A DNA stretch of 64,000 nucleotides from Candidatus Avimonas merdigallinarum (GTDB lineage: Bacteria > Bacillota > Clostridia > Oscillospirales > Acutalibacteraceae): NCBI GenBank assembly GCA_904377855.1, contig CAJFGS010000003.1, forward strand, positions 38,493-102,492, read 5' to 3'. The translations under genes were made by a program, and so were the position numbers. The notes below the pieces were generated by a model. That model was not told the origin of the DNA and did not search any database. It saw only the letters and a list, made by a program, of their open reading frames with translations. This document shows, piece after piece, positions 6,681 to 15,871 of this stretch (positions within the stretch are counted from its first letter, which is position 1; each line of letters begins with the position of its first letter).

Positions 6681-7688
6681 ATGATACGTTATGCCACGGT
6701 CGGCACCGGATGGATCGTCGACTCGTTTATCGAAGGGGCAGCGCTCGCCGGCGGGCTGGAGCTGGCCGCCGTATACTCCCGCAGCGAAGAGACCGGGCGG
6801 GCGTTTTCCGCGCGGCACGGCGGCGTCCCGGTATTCACCGATTTGGAAAAGCTGGCGGAGTCCGGCGCCATCGACGCAGTGTACATTGCCAGCCCCAACG
6901 CCCTGCATTATGCCCAGAGCCGCCGCTTCCTGCTGGGCGGCAAGCATGTCCTGTGCGAAAAGCCGATTGCCGTGACCTCCCGGCAGCTCCGGGAACTGCT
7001 CACCCTTTCGGAGCAGCGGGGGCTGATTTACATGGAGGCCATCATGATGCGGCATCTGCCCGCGCGGGAGACGCTGCGGGCCGCCGTCTCCGAACTGGGG
7101 AGGGTGCAGAGCGCGCGGTTCGATTTTTCGCAGTTTTCTTCCAAATACCCCGCCTACCAGGCCGGGAAGCTGCCCAACATCTTCAACCCGGCGATGGCAA
7201 CCGGCTGCCTGATGGACTTGGGTATCTACTGCGTGTACCCGGCGCTCGATCTGTTCGGCAGGCCCCAGCGGATCGAGGCTTCGGCCGCCTTCCTGCAAAG
7301 CGGCGCGGACGGCGCGGGCGGCTGCCTGATGGACTATCCCGACAAGGTCGTCTGCCTGACCTATTCCAAAACCGCGCAGGGACGCCGCGGCTCCGAAATC
7401 CTGGGCGACCGCGGGACGCTGACCATCGACTCCATCTCCCAGCTTACCGGCATCCGCCGGATCGGCACGGACGGGAAAGAGGAAACCCTGGCCGGCAGCC
7501 GCACAAAGGCGGAACTCATGAGCGGGGAGGCGGCGGCTTTCCGCCGGTACATCCAGAAGGCGGGCCGGGGCAGCCCGGCGCTTTCGGACGACTATGCGCA
7601 GGCAAACGCCCTCACCCTCGCCGTTTGTGAAACGATGGAGGAAATCCGGCGGAAAGCGGGCGTCCGTTTTGCGGACGATGAATGGTAA
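6681..7688 (+). CDS. Gfo/Idh/MocA family NAD(P)-dependent oxidoreductase
   Basis: 335 residues. The N-terminal Rossmann domain has ATVGTGWI (about 5-12) and the family signature GKHVLCEKPIAV (about 92-103) containing the conserved Lys. The C-terminal alpha/beta domain has the substrate-site region NPAMATGCLMDLGIYCVYP. Members oxidise or reduce sugars, inositols and related compounds; the substrate cannot be told from sequence. Single-gene unit with its own promoter. The start at 6681 is chosen by position 10 bases after AAAGG and by the family's usual N-terminus. Confidence 0.9.
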   Translation: MIRYATVGTGWIVDSFIEGAALAGGLELAAVYSRSEETGRAFSARHGGVPVFTDLEKLAESGAIDAVYIASPNALHYAQSRRFLLGGKHVLCEKPIAVTSRQLRELLTLSEQRGLIYMEAIMMRHLPARETLRAAVSELGRVQSARFDFSQFSSKYPAYQAGKLPNIFNPAMATGCLMDLGIYCVYPALDLFGRPQRIEASAAFLQSGADGAGGCLMDYPDKVVCLTYSKTAQGRRGSEILGDRGTLTIDSISQLTGIRRIGTDGKEETLAGSRTKAELMSGEAAAFRRYIQKAGRGSPALSDDYAQANALTLAVCETMEEIRRKAGVRFADDEW

Positions 7689-7823
7689 CCGGGCGGAAAG
7701 CCCGGCGGCCCGCCGCGGGGGGAAAGCGCCCTCTCCGGGCCAGCGGCAGGAGTGCCGTGGCCGCGCCGCGCAGGGAGAAGCGCAGGAACGGAAAGGGGCT
7801 CTCTCCCGCCTTTCCAATGCAAA

Positions 7824-7895
7824 ATGAGGGCCATAATCATGGCCCTCATCCGCTTTTCAGGGGGCCGCAAGCGAAAATGCTGCGGCGGTCCCTTT
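7824..7895. terminator. Two stem-loops between convergent genes
   Basis: ATGAGGGCCAT (7824-7834) and ATGGCCCTCAT (7839-7849) form a perfect hairpin. A second, imperfect one, GGGGCCGC...GCGGCGGTCCC (about 7861-7891), is followed by TTTTTT on the plus strand. Confidence 0.65.
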
Positions 7896-7906
7896 TTTCA
7901 TTTTCC

Positions 7907-8287
7907 TTAAAGTTCGGCCTTCCACAGCCCGTGCAGATTGCAGTAGGCAAACGCGGCGAGCGGCTTGTCGTCCTCCAGCAGGAACACCGCTTCCGGCTTC
8001 TCGCCCGGGCGGAGGATTTTCCGCTGGCCGCCCCGCTCGGTTTCCAGGTATATCCATTCAATCGAATGCTCCTGTGCCATCGGGTGGAGGTTTTCACCCA
8101 CCGCAACGGTCACGCGGTTCCCCTCCTGCGTGACAACGGGGAGGTGCTTTTCCTGCACGCCGTTGGAATTCGGAACCAGTTCCTCCATCGGCTCCCCGCA
8201 GCAAATCATGGTAACGCCCGCGTTGCGGACCATCCCCACCAGATTGCCGCAGTGGCGGCATACGAAAAACTGCTGTTCTTTGCGCAC
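7907..8287 (-). CDS. dfx: Desulfoferrodoxin (superoxide reductase)
   Basis: 126 residues. Reduces superoxide to peroxide without making oxygen, a hallmark of strict anaerobes. The N-terminal rubredoxin-like Fe site has Cys10, Cys13, Cys29 and Cys30 (CRHCG...ICC). The C-terminal catalytic Fe site has the expected His and Cys ligands in EKHLPVV, HPMAQEHSIEW and CNLHGLWKA. The start codon is GTG at 8287; an ATG ten bases upstream is in another frame. Single gene on the minus strand. Confidence 0.96.
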   Translation of the reverse strand: MRKEQQFFVCRHCGNLVGMVRNAGVTMICCGEPMEELVPNSNGVQEKHLPVVTQEGNRVTVAVGENLHPMAQEHSIEWIYLETERGGQRKILRPGEKPEAVFLLEDDKPLAAFAYCNLHGLWKAEL

Positions 8288-8612
8288 GGCCCTTCATCCC
8301 TTTCTTTTTTATCTCCTTTTACTATGCCCGGTTTGGACGGCGATATTCCCTCACGCCATCCCGCCTTTATCATACCCCCGCCGCCGGCGTTTGTAAAGGA
8401 AATCGGTGCAATTTCCTTTGCCCGGGCGTTTTCCCCGGCCGCCGGCCGCACTCCTCCCGCGCTGCCGCCAACGCGGGAGAGGGGCGCGCCTGCCCCAAAA
8501 GCTGCCGAGCAGCGGAAAACCGCCCGATTTTTCCTTTTCTTTCCCTTCCTTTTTTGGTATACTGGAAAACGCAGAACACAGGCCGCCGCACGGCGGCAGG
8601 ACGGAGGTAGGT
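8288..8612. other. Intergenic region between dfx and the first yfhO-type gene
   Basis: 325 bases between divergent genes. The only clear element is an extended -10, TTGGTATACT (8554-8563), 50 bases before the plus-strand gene, after a pyrimidine-rich stretch without a good -35. I see no small gene; the open frames here lack ribosome-binding sites. Confidence 0.5.
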
Positions 8613-11285
8613 ATGACCGCTTCGGTTTCTCTCCAGGGAAGGCCCCGCGAACGCACCGGACAGGCGTTCCTGCTCGCGTTGGCGGCGGCGGCGCTGATTT
8701 TCCTCCCCTTTTTGATTTGGGACAGGGGATATTTCATTTACTACGGCGATTTTAACGTACAGCAGATCCCCTTTTACCAGATGGCGCACGACGCGGTGCG
8801 CAGCGGGAACATTTTCTGGAACTGGACCACCGACCTGGGCGCCAATTTCATCGGCTCCTATTCCTTCTATCTGCTGGGCAGCCCCTTTTTCTGGATTACG
8901 CTGCTTTTCCCCAGCGCGGCGGTCCCCTATCTGATGGCCCCCCTGCTGATGCTCAAGCTCGCCCTTTCCTCCCTGACGGCGCATCTGTACCTCCGCCGGT
9001 TCGTCCGGCCGGATTACGCGCTGCTGGGCGGGCTCCTCTATGCCTTTTCGGGATTTTCCATCTACAATATCTTTTTCAACCATTTTCACGAGGCGATCGT
9101 CTATTTCCCGCTGATGCTGCTCGGCATGGAGCTGTACATGAAGGAAGGGCGGCGGGGCCTGTTCGCCGTCGTCGTCTGCCTAAGTGCTCTCTCCAACTAC
9201 TACTTTTTCATCGGCCAGGCGTTTTTCCTGATGATCTACTGGGTCATGCGGGCCCTGTCCGGGGAATGGAAATGCACCTTCGGCAAGTTTTTCTGGCTGG
9301 CAGCGGAGGCGCTCATTGGCACGGCGATGGCCGGGGTGCTGCTCCTCCCCTCCTTCTTCGCGGTCATCCAGAACCCCCGCACCGAAAGCCTGCTGAGCGG
9401 GTGGGACCTGCTCATCTACAACAAGCCGCAGCGGCTGTTTGATATTCTGCACTCCTTCTTTTTCCCGCAGGACATCCCCGCGCGGGCGAGCTTCTTCCCC
9501 GATTCGGACAACAAGTGGGCCTCCATGTCCGCCTGGCTGCCGGTGTTCGGCTGCTCCGGGGTGATCGCCTACTTCCAGTCGCGCCGGCATCAGGACTGGC
9601 TCCGCCGGATGCTGATTGTGCTCTTTTTCTTTGTGGTGATCCCTGGGCTGAACGCGCTGTTCCAGCTTTTCAACTGGATTTACTATGCCCGCTGGTATTA
9701 TATGATGGTCCTGCTTCTCGCCCTGGCGACGGTCAAAACGCTGGACGAGGCGGATTTGGTAAAAGTCAACTGGGCCCGCGCCTTTGGGTGGACGGGAGGA
9801 ATCACCGCCTTTTTCGTCCTGTTTATCGGCTTTATCCCCGAGTCCTGGACGCCGGACGAGGAGACGGGGAAGATAAAAATCGGCCTGTACGATCATCCCG
9901 AATTATTCTGGGCGGCCACCGCTTTCGCCGTGGTCTGCTTTGTCCTCGCCGTCCTGCTGACCCGGCTGCATAAAAAGGAGCGGGACATCTTTTTCCGCTG
10001 GTCGGTGGGGGTCGTCGGCTGCATCATCCTGATTTTCGGCTGGTACAGCCTGGGGATGGGGAAGGCGCAGGGGAATTACACCTCCCAGTTTGTCATTGAG
10101 CGGGGGATCGAAGGCGGGGACAAGATCGACCTGCCCGACATGGACGCCTGCCGGATCGATTTCAACGAGGGGATGGACAACCTCGGCATGTTCTGGCAGA
10201 CCCCCACCATCCAGGCCTTCCACAGCATTGTCCCCGGTTCGATTATGGAGTTTTATCCCACCGTCGGGGTGGAGCGGAGCGTGGGGTCCCGGCCGGACAC
10301 CTCCCATTACGCGCTGCGCGGCCTGCTCTCGGTCCGCTACCTCTTCGACTATATGAACGAGGACAACGGGCAGTATAAAGAGGAATCGGATTTCTTTGAG
10401 CAGGAAGATATCAACGGCCAGGCCACCTACAAGATGCCGGGCTGGACGTTCCACAGCGAGCAGAACGGCTTTCGGGTGTATGAAAACGAATACTATGTTC
10501 CCTTCGGCTTCACCTATGATTCCTATATGACCCGCTCGGAGTATGACACGTACGCGCAAAGCTCCCGCGAGCTTCTGCTCATGAAAACCCTGGTGGTGGA
10601 GGACGATCAGGCGCAGAGCGTTTCCACCCGGCTGTCCTCCTTCCTGGAAATCCCGTATGTCGATTTCAGCCAGCAGGGGTATCTGGAGGACTGCGAGGCC
10701 CGGCGCGCCACAGCCGCTTCCTCCTTCACCCGGGACAACCGCGGCTTCACCGCCACGATTACCCTGCCCGAGGACAACTACGTCTTTTTCAGCGTCCCCT
10801 ATGAAGAGGGCTGGACGGCGACGGTCAACGGCGAGCCGGCGGAAATCCTGCGGGCCAACGTCGGCTTTATGGCGGTGGCCTGCCCCGCCGGTGAGGACAT
10901 AACCATCCGCTTCGATTACTTCACCCCCGGGCTGAAGGGCGGCGGGCTGATTTCCCTCGGGGCCCTGGCCCTGCTCGTGCTGTACCTTATCTGCCTGCGG
11001 AAATGGGACCGTGCCGCCGCCCGGAAACGCGCCGCCCTTCCCTCCGGCGCCGAGGCGCTGTACGCCCCGCTCTCCCCGGAGGCGGACGCTTCCCTCCCGC
11101 CGGAACCGCTGCCGGACGGGGATGCATCCTCCGGCGCCGCGGCGGAGGCTCCCGGGGAAGGGGACAATTTCAGCTTATACCGGTATTATCCCGGGGCGCG
11201 GCCGGGTTCTTCTGAGGAAGGCGGCGCCGTACAGGGAGACGATCCCGGCGGAACCGGGGAGGCAGGGGGATCCCACCCGCTATAA
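8613..11285 (+). CDS. YfhO family polytopic membrane protein (GT-C-like)
   Basis: 890 residues. A cytoplasmic N-terminus is followed by about a dozen membrane segments (about 15-520), the large extracytoplasmic domain (about 540-780), a last membrane segment (about 790-810) and a charged, Pro/Ala-rich cytoplasmic tail. An early loop has DFNVQQIPFYQMAHD, typical of the YfhO family. Family members resemble GT-C glycosyltransferases and decorate lipoteichoic acid or other surface polymers with sugars in Bacillus and Listeria. The start at 8613 follows GGAGGTAGGT. A paralogue lies at 21.9 kb. Confidence 0.85.
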   Translation: MTASVSLQGRPRERTGQAFLLALAAAALIFLPFLIWDRGYFIYYGDFNVQQIPFYQMAHDAVRSGNIFWNWTTDLGANFIGSYSFYLLGSPFFWITLLFPSAAVPYLMAPLLMLKLALSSLTAHLYLRRFVRPDYALLGGLLYAFSGFSIYNIFFNHFHEAIVYFPLMLLGMELYMKEGRRGLFAVVVCLSALSNYYFFIGQAFFLMIYWVMRALSGEWKCTFGKFFWLAAEALIGTAMAGVLLLPSFFAVIQNPRTESLLSGWDLLIYNKPQRLFDILHSFFFPQDIPARASFFPDSDNKWASMSAWLPVFGCSGVIAYFQSRRHQDWLRRMLIVLFFFVVIPGLNALFQLFNWIYYARWYYMMVLLLALATVKTLDEADLVKVNWARAFGWTGGITAFFVLFIGFIPESWTPDEETGKIKIGLYDHPELFWAATAFAVVCFVLAVLLTRLHKKERDIFFRWSVGVVGCIILIFGWYSLGMGKAQGNYTSQFVIERGIEGGDKIDLPDMDACRIDFNEGMDNLGMFWQTPTIQAFHSIVPGSIMEFYPTVGVERSVGSRPDTSHYALRGLLSVRYLFDYMNEDNGQYKEESDFFEQEDINGQATYKMPGWTFHSEQNGFRVYENEYYVPFGFTYDSYMTRSEYDTYAQSSRELLLMKTLVVEDDQAQSVSTRLSSFLEIPYVDFSQQGYLEDCEARRATAASSFTRDNRGFTATITLPEDNYVFFSVPYEEGWTATVNGEPAEILRANVGFMAVACPAGEDITIRFDYFTPGLKGGGLISLGALALLVLYLICLRKWDRAAARKRAALPSGAEALYAPLSPEADASLPPEPLPDGDASSGAAAEAPGEGDNFSLYRYYPGARPGSSEEGGAVQGDDPGGTGEAGGSHPL

Positions 11286-11290
11286 ACCAA

Positions 11291-11330
11291 AAGCCGCCCG
11301 GCTGTTTGCAGCCGGGCGGCTTTGGCTTTC
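11291..11330 (+). terminator. Terminator after the first yfhO-type gene
   Basis: AAGCCGCCCGGCTG (11291-11304), loop TTTG, CAGCCGGGCGGCTT (11309-11322), then TGGCTTT. Confidence 0.88.
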
Positions 11331-11373
11331 TGTTCCTCAAAAAAAGGGGGACGGCAGGTATACGGACGGCGGC

Positions 11374-11958
11374 TCACAACAGACCTCCGTCCGGAGAAGC
11401 CGCCTTTTCTTCTACTTTGGGCAGGAAACGGGGAAGCAGCCTGCAGAAAAGCAGGAAATAGGCAAAATATCCGCACAGCCCGCCCGCCAGGTTCAGCAGC
11501 ACGTCGTCAATATCCACCACGCGGCCGGGCACCCCGGTAACCAGCGAAAGCAGCAGCTGCACCGCCTCGATGCCGAACGCAGCCGTCAAAAGCAGCAAAC
11601 AGCTTCGTCCGGCCGTCCGAACCTTCGGGAAGGTGACCGGCGCCAGGAAGCCCAGTGGGGCAAGCAGAAGGAGATTGCCCCCGATTTGGCGCAGAGCCGT
11701 CGCCGGCGCGGTATGGGCGACGATATCCAGAATGGAGCGCAGGGGAACCAGGTTGATATACGGCAGTCCCGTCCCGCCGAAGGAGGCGTCCCACACCAGC
11801 GGGAAAAATGCGACCTTCACCAGCAGGACGGTATAGACGGCAAAAAGCGCCAGCCCCGCTGTCGAAAGGAAGCCGGCCTTCCTCCGTATCCGGCGGACAA
11901 ACGGGAACAGAAAAAGCAAGAGGATAATCAGCCCGTGCACAAACGTAAAATACAGCAT
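11374..11958 (-). CDS. VanZ-like family membrane protein
   Basis: 194 residues with five predicted membrane segments and the VanZ-family landmarks NLVPLRSI, NLLLLAPLGFLAP and the Glu/Gln of GIEAVQLLLS, followed by DIDDVLLNLAGG. VanZ itself gives low-level teicoplanin resistance, but most members are uncharacterised. No van genes are near. The start at 11958 follows AAAGGGG by nine bases; an in-frame ATG at 12000 has no site. Stand-alone gene. Confidence 0.88.
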   Translation of the reverse strand: MLYFTFVHGLIILLLFLFPFVRRIRRKAGFLSTAGLALFAVYTVLLVKVAFFPLVWDASFGGTGLPYINLVPLRSILDIVAHTAPATALRQIGGNLLLLAPLGFLAPVTFPKVRTAGRSCLLLLTAAFGIEAVQLLLSLVTGVPGRVVDIDDVLLNLAGGLCGYFAYFLLFCRLLPRFLPKVEEKAASPDGGLL

Positions 11959-12098
11959 ACCGGTTCGTCCCCTTTCCCTCAGATGGCCGAACGGCTCCAA
12001 TCCCCGCCCGGAGCGCCGCGCCCTTCAGGCGGGGCTAATCACGCCCGAGCCGCCCCGGCGCAGCGCGGTTCCCGAGGCCGGACAGCCTGTCGCGCCGA

Positions 12099-13502
12099 TT
12101 ACGCCCTTCCCAGCAGCGCGGAAAAGGCTTTGTGCGCCATATACACATCCAGCTTGGAGACAATTTCAAACGGCGCGTGCATGGACAGCACCGGCACCCC
12201 GAGATCCACGGTGTCCACATTGAGGTTGGCGATATACATCGCCACGGTCCCGCCGCCGCCGGCGTCCACCTTCCCCAGTTCGCCTACCTGCCAGAGCACG
12301 TCCCCGTTGTCCATATAACGGCGGACGCGGGCCATCAGCTCCGCCGACGCGTCGGACGTGCCGGATTTGCCGCGGGAGCCGGTGTATTTGGTCAGCACCA
12401 CGCCGCGGTTTATCATGGCCGCGTTCTTCTTTTCAAACACGTCGGGATAGATCGGGTCGAACGCGGCGTTCACGTCCGCCGACAGGCAGACCGAATTCGA
12501 CAGGACATGCCGCGCCTCCTCCCCGAAGGCGGCCGCAATATCGGCGATGAAATATTTCAGCCACGCCGACTGCATGCCGGTCGCGCCCTCGGAGCCGATT
12601 TCCTCCTTGTCCGCCAGCAGGGTGACGGCGGTGTAAGCGGGGGCTTCCGTCTCAAAAATGGCGGTGAGTGCCGGGTAAGCGCACACCCGGTCGTCGTGGC
12701 CGTACGACCCGATAAGGCTGCGGTCGAAGCCCACGTCCCGCGCCGGGAAAGCCGGCACCGCCTCCAGTTCGGCGGAGAAGAAATCCTGTTCCACGATGCC
12801 GTATTTTTCATGCAGGATGTTCATGATGTTCAGCTTGACCAGCTCGCTCCCCTCGTCGTCCCGGAAGGCGCGGGAGCCAATGAGGATGTTGAGGTCCTCC
12901 CCTTTGATAATCTGGGGCGCCGGGCGCTTCATCTGCTCGTCCGCCAGGTGGGGGAGCAGGTCGGTCACGCAGAACACCGGATCGCCCGGCTCCTCCCCGA
13001 TGCGCACGGTAACCACCGAGCCGTCCTTTTTCGCCACCACGCCGTGCAGCGCCAGCGGGATCGCCGTCCACTGGTATTTCTTGATGCCGCCGTAGTAGTG
13101 GGTGTCGAAATACGCGAGGTCGCCGTCCTCATACAGCGGGTTGGGCTTGAGGTCGAGGCGGGGGGAATCGATATGGGCGGCGGCGATCGATATGCCGTCG
13201 GTGATCGGGCGGGTGCCGATGACGGCGAGCATCAGGGCCTTGCCGCGGTTGTTGTAGTACACCTTGTCCCCCGCCTTCAGCGGCTTCCTGCGGTCAAACG
13301 GGACAAAGCCCCTCGCCTCGGCCTCCTTCACGGCCCAGCTGACCGCCTCCCGCTCGGTTTTGGAGGCGTTCAAGAAGTCGACATATCCCGCGCAGTAGCG
13401 GTCGGCGGCCTCGATTTCCGCCGGCTCCAGGGTGCGGGACGCTTCCTTCGAGGTATAGAACAGCTCTTTTTTGCGTTGCTCGGAAAGGGATTTTTCAGAC
13501 AT
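12099..13502 (-). CDS. M18 family aminopeptidase
   Basis: 467 residues, the full length of bacterial M18 zinc aminopeptidases (aspartyl/leucyl aminopeptidase type), cytoplasmic. Metal-site and catalytic segments are visible: AAAHIDSPRLDLKP (about 113-126, first His), DKEEIGSEGATGMQSAW (about 300, catalytic and ligand Glu residues), and VLSMHAPFEIVSK near the end (last His). It removes N-terminal residues from peptides. AGGAGG lies eight bases before the ATG. Transcribed separately from the downstream transglycosylase group. Confidence 0.93.
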   Translation of the reverse strand: MSEKSLSEQRKKELFYTSKEASRTLEPAEIEAADRYCAGYVDFLNASKTEREAVSWAVKEAEARGFVPFDRRKPLKAGDKVYYNNRGKALMLAVIGTRPITDGISIAAAHIDSPRLDLKPNPLYEDGDLAYFDTHYYGGIKKYQWTAIPLALHGVVAKKDGSVVTVRIGEEPGDPVFCVTDLLPHLADEQMKRPAPQIIKGEDLNILIGSRAFRDDEGSELVKLNIMNILHEKYGIVEQDFFSAELEAVPAFPARDVGFDRSLIGSYGHDDRVCAYPALTAIFETEAPAYTAVTLLADKEEIGSEGATGMQSAWLKYFIADIAAAFGEEARHVLSNSVCLSADVNAAFDPIYPDVFEKKNAAMINRGVVLTKYTGSRGKSGTSDASAELMARVRRYMDNGDVLWQVGELGKVDAGGGGTVAMYIANLNVDTVDLGVPVLSMHAPFEIVSKLDVYMAHKAFSALLGRA

Positions 13503-13556
13503 AACAATGACCTCCTAGAATAATAATGAAACAGCAAATTCGGGGAGGGCTTCTCC

Positions 13557-14207
13557 TCATAGCCCGTACAGTTCCCGGTACATTTCCTCCGCCGCGGGGA
13601 TTTTCTCCACATACCGGGCGGTTTCCGGATAGGGGATGGCTTTGAGCGTCACCCCGTCGTCGGAACAGGCGGGATCGGCCAGCCATCGGCGCGCGTTGCC
13701 GATCCCGGCGTTGTAGGCGGCGAGCAGGGTCCGCGGGTCGCTGAACTCCTCCCGCAGGAGGGAGAGGACCATCACCCCATATTGAATGTTCGTTTCGGGG
13801 TCGAACAGCTCGTTTGCAGGGATGGACTCGGCTTCGGGCGAACGGCTCTGCGCCCAGAGGAAGGTATCCTCGGTAAGCTGCATCAGCCCCATGGCCCCCG
13901 CCCGGGATACCGCGTCGGGATCAAACCCGCTTTCGGTGCGGATCAGCGCATAGATAAAAGCGGGGTCAAAATCATAGTCTTCCGCATATTTTTCCACATA
14001 TTCGCTGTACTTGAGCGGATAGGCAGCCCGCATATACCGGCGGTAGCCGCCGTGGAGCAGCAGCGTCGCCGCCGCCAGGAGAACGGCCAGCAGGACAAGC
14101 TCCAGCCGCCGGCCAATCCGCCGCTTTTTCCCCGCCGCCGCAGCGTCTTCCGCGTTCCTTTCCAGTTCGATGCTCTCTTTCCAGCCAAAACGCGCGTTAT
14201 TTTCCAT
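13557..14207 (-). CDS. Lytic transglycosylase (SLT domain), membrane-anchored
   Basis: 216 residues. N-terminal cytoplasmic part, one membrane segment (about 35-55), then an SLT/goose-lysozyme-like domain with the catalytic Glu in ALIRTESGFDPDAVS and the family motifs GAMGLMQL and AAYNAGIGNARRWL. It cleaves the glycan strand of peptidoglycan to anhydro-muropeptides outside the membrane. The start at 14207 lies within the 3' end of coaE (11-base overlap) and follows GGGAG, so translation is probably coupled. Last gene of a run with sua5 and coaE. Confidence 0.92.
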   Translation of the reverse strand: MENNARFGWKESIELERNAEDAAAAGKKRRIGRRLELVLLAVLLAAATLLLHGGYRRYMRAAYPLKYSEYVEKYAEDYDFDPAFIYALIRTESGFDPDAVSRAGAMGLMQLTEDTFLWAQSRSPEAESIPANELFDPETNIQYGVMVLSLLREEFSDPRTLLAAYNAGIGNARRWLADPACSDDGVTLKAIPYPETARYVEKIPAAEEMYRELYGL

Positions 14208-14814
14208 TCGCCCACTCCCGTATCTTCGCGGCGAGGCCGTCCGCCCTGGCCCGCAGGGATTCCAAATCCCCGCTGTTGTCCAGCACCAGGGCCGCGCGGG
14301 AGGAATAATATTCCTCCGGCTGCTGAGCGGCCATGCGCGCGCGGGCCTGCTGGACGGAGAGGCCGTCCCGCTCCAGGATCCGCTGCAGGCGGACTTCAAA
14401 CGGCGCCACCACCGCCACCGTCATATCGCAGATGCGGTCCATCCCGCTTTCAAACAGCAGCGGGGCGTCGATCACCGCCGCCAGCTCCTGCGTCTGCTCC
14501 ATGCGCATGAGGATCTGGTTGGTCCGCTCGATGATGTAGGGATGGGTCAGGGAATTGAGGAGGGCCGTATCCTCCGGCGTGGCGAAAGCGCGCTTGGCCA
14601 GTTGGCGGCGGTTGAGCGTCCCGTCGTCGTTCAGGATATCCTCCGAAAATTCCGCGGCAAGGCGGCGCAGGCACTCGCTCCCCGGCTCCATGACCTGGTG
14701 GGCGATGACGTCCGCGTCAATCACCGGGAGCTGCGCCGCGGCAAGGCGGCGGGAAACCTCGCTCTTCCCCGCCCCGGTCGGCCCGGTCAGGCCCACCACA
14801 TATACGCTATCCAT
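14197..14814 (-). CDS. coaE: Dephospho-CoA kinase
   Basis: 205 residues. Last step of coenzyme A synthesis: phosphorylates the 3'-OH of dephospho-CoA. The P-loop GPTGAGKS is at 11-18, followed by VIDADVIAHQV and the lid-region DAPLLFESGM. The ATG at 14814 overlaps the end of sua5 by eight bases and has GAGGTG ten bases upstream; TTG codons further upstream are too close to that site. Confidence 0.95.
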   Translation of the reverse strand: MDSVYVVGLTGPTGAGKSEVSRRLAAAQLPVIDADVIAHQVMEPGSECLRRLAAEFSEDILNDDGTLNRRQLAKRAFATPEDTALLNSLTHPYIIERTNQILMRMEQTQELAAVIDAPLLFESGMDRICDMTVAVVAPFEVRLQRILERDGLSVQQARARMAAQQPEEYYSSRAALVLDNSGDLESLRARADGLAAKIREWANGK

Positions 14815-15838
14815 CAACGTCAATCACCTCGAATGCAGCGGCGCGCAGCAGGCGGTTGTACACCGCCAGCCCCACGCCTTCTTCCGGCGGGCAGGCGCAG
14901 TATACCGTCCCGGCCCCGATTTCGTCCAGCCGGCGGAGGGCGTCGAACACCCGGTGCGCCTGCTCGGCGGAATCCTCCCGCCGCCCATAGGTAATATAGG
15001 GGACGCGCAGCGCCCCTTCCTCCCCGTCAAAGCACATAGCGGTGACCGGTTCGGTCCGGTGGGAATTCACAAACGCCGCATACGCCGCAGGCGTCCCCCG
15101 GACCAGCACCACATGCGCTTTGGGGGCGTAATGCTTGTATTTCATCCCCGGAGAGGCCGCTACCGCCCCATCCGGCAGGCGGTTGACCACTGCCGGGTTG
15201 ACCGACACGCCGCCGGCCACTGCCGCCAGCATCGCGGGAGTCACCCCGCCCGGGCGGAGCAGGCAGGGCGTCGGCCCGGTGATATCCACCACGGTGGATT
15301 CCACCCCCACGGCGCATTCGCCGCCGTCCAGCACGGCGGGGATTCGCCCGGCCATATCCGCCATCACATGGGCGGCGGTGGTGGGGCTGGGGCTGCCGGA
15401 CAGGTTGGCCGAGGGCGCGGCCAGCGGCACCCCCGCCGCCCGGATCACCGCCCTCGCCAGCGGGTGATACGGCATGCGGACAGCGACGGTGGAAAGGCCG
15501 GCGCTCACCTCGTCCGGGATGAGGGCGGATTTGCGGAAAATCATGGTCAGCGGCCCCGGCCAATAGGCCTTTGCCAGCTTTTTGGCCAGCTCCGGGATCT
15601 CCGCCGCCAGCGGAGGGAGCCCCTCGATATCCGCGATATGCACAATCAGCGGGTTGTCCTGCGGGCGGCCCTTAGCGGTAAAAATCCGGCCGACCGCCCC
15701 GCCGTCCAGGGCGTTGGCGGCCAGGCCGTATACCGTCTCGGTCGGGATGCCGACCAATTCCCCCGCCCGCAGCAGGGCGGCGGCTTCCTGGATGCCCAGG
15801 CTGTCCCCCGTCAGCAGACGGGTTTTATATTCTCTCAT
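14807..15838 (-). CDS. L-threonylcarbamoyladenylate synthase (Sua5 type)
   Basis: 343 residues, so the long Sua5 form: an N-terminal YrdC domain (about 1-200) plus a C-terminal Sua5 domain. It makes threonylcarbamoyl-AMP for the t6A modification of tRNA. Visible motifs are GIPTETVYGLAANA, KGRPQDNPLIVHI, and PSANLSGSPSPT. Located between prfA and coaE, overlapping the latter, in what looks like one transcript starting upstream of the DUF951 gene. Confidence 0.95.
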   Translation of the reverse strand: MREYKTRLLTGDSLGIQEAAALLRAGELVGIPTETVYGLAANALDGGAVGRIFTAKGRPQDNPLIVHIADIEGLPPLAAEIPELAKKLAKAYWPGPLTMIFRKSALIPDEVSAGLSTVAVRMPYHPLARAVIRAAGVPLAAPSANLSGSPSPTTAAHVMADMAGRIPAVLDGGECAVGVESTVVDITGPTPCLLRPGGVTPAMLAAVAGGVSVNPAVVNRLPDGAVAASPGMKYKHYAPKAHVVLVRGTPAAYAAFVNSHRTEPVTAMCFDGEEGALRVPYITYGRREDSAEQAHRVFDALRRLDEIGAGTVYCACPPEEGVGLAVYNRLLRAAAFEVIDVDG

Positions 15839-15871
15839 GGAGCCATCGAATTCCTTTCCCGGCAGCGGTGC

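Noticed and set aside
5747..7630. 627-residue plus-strand frame in the M23 and Gfo genes' alternative frame
   Set aside because: Runs through both genes and the terminator between them; low-complexity Arg/Gly-rich product.
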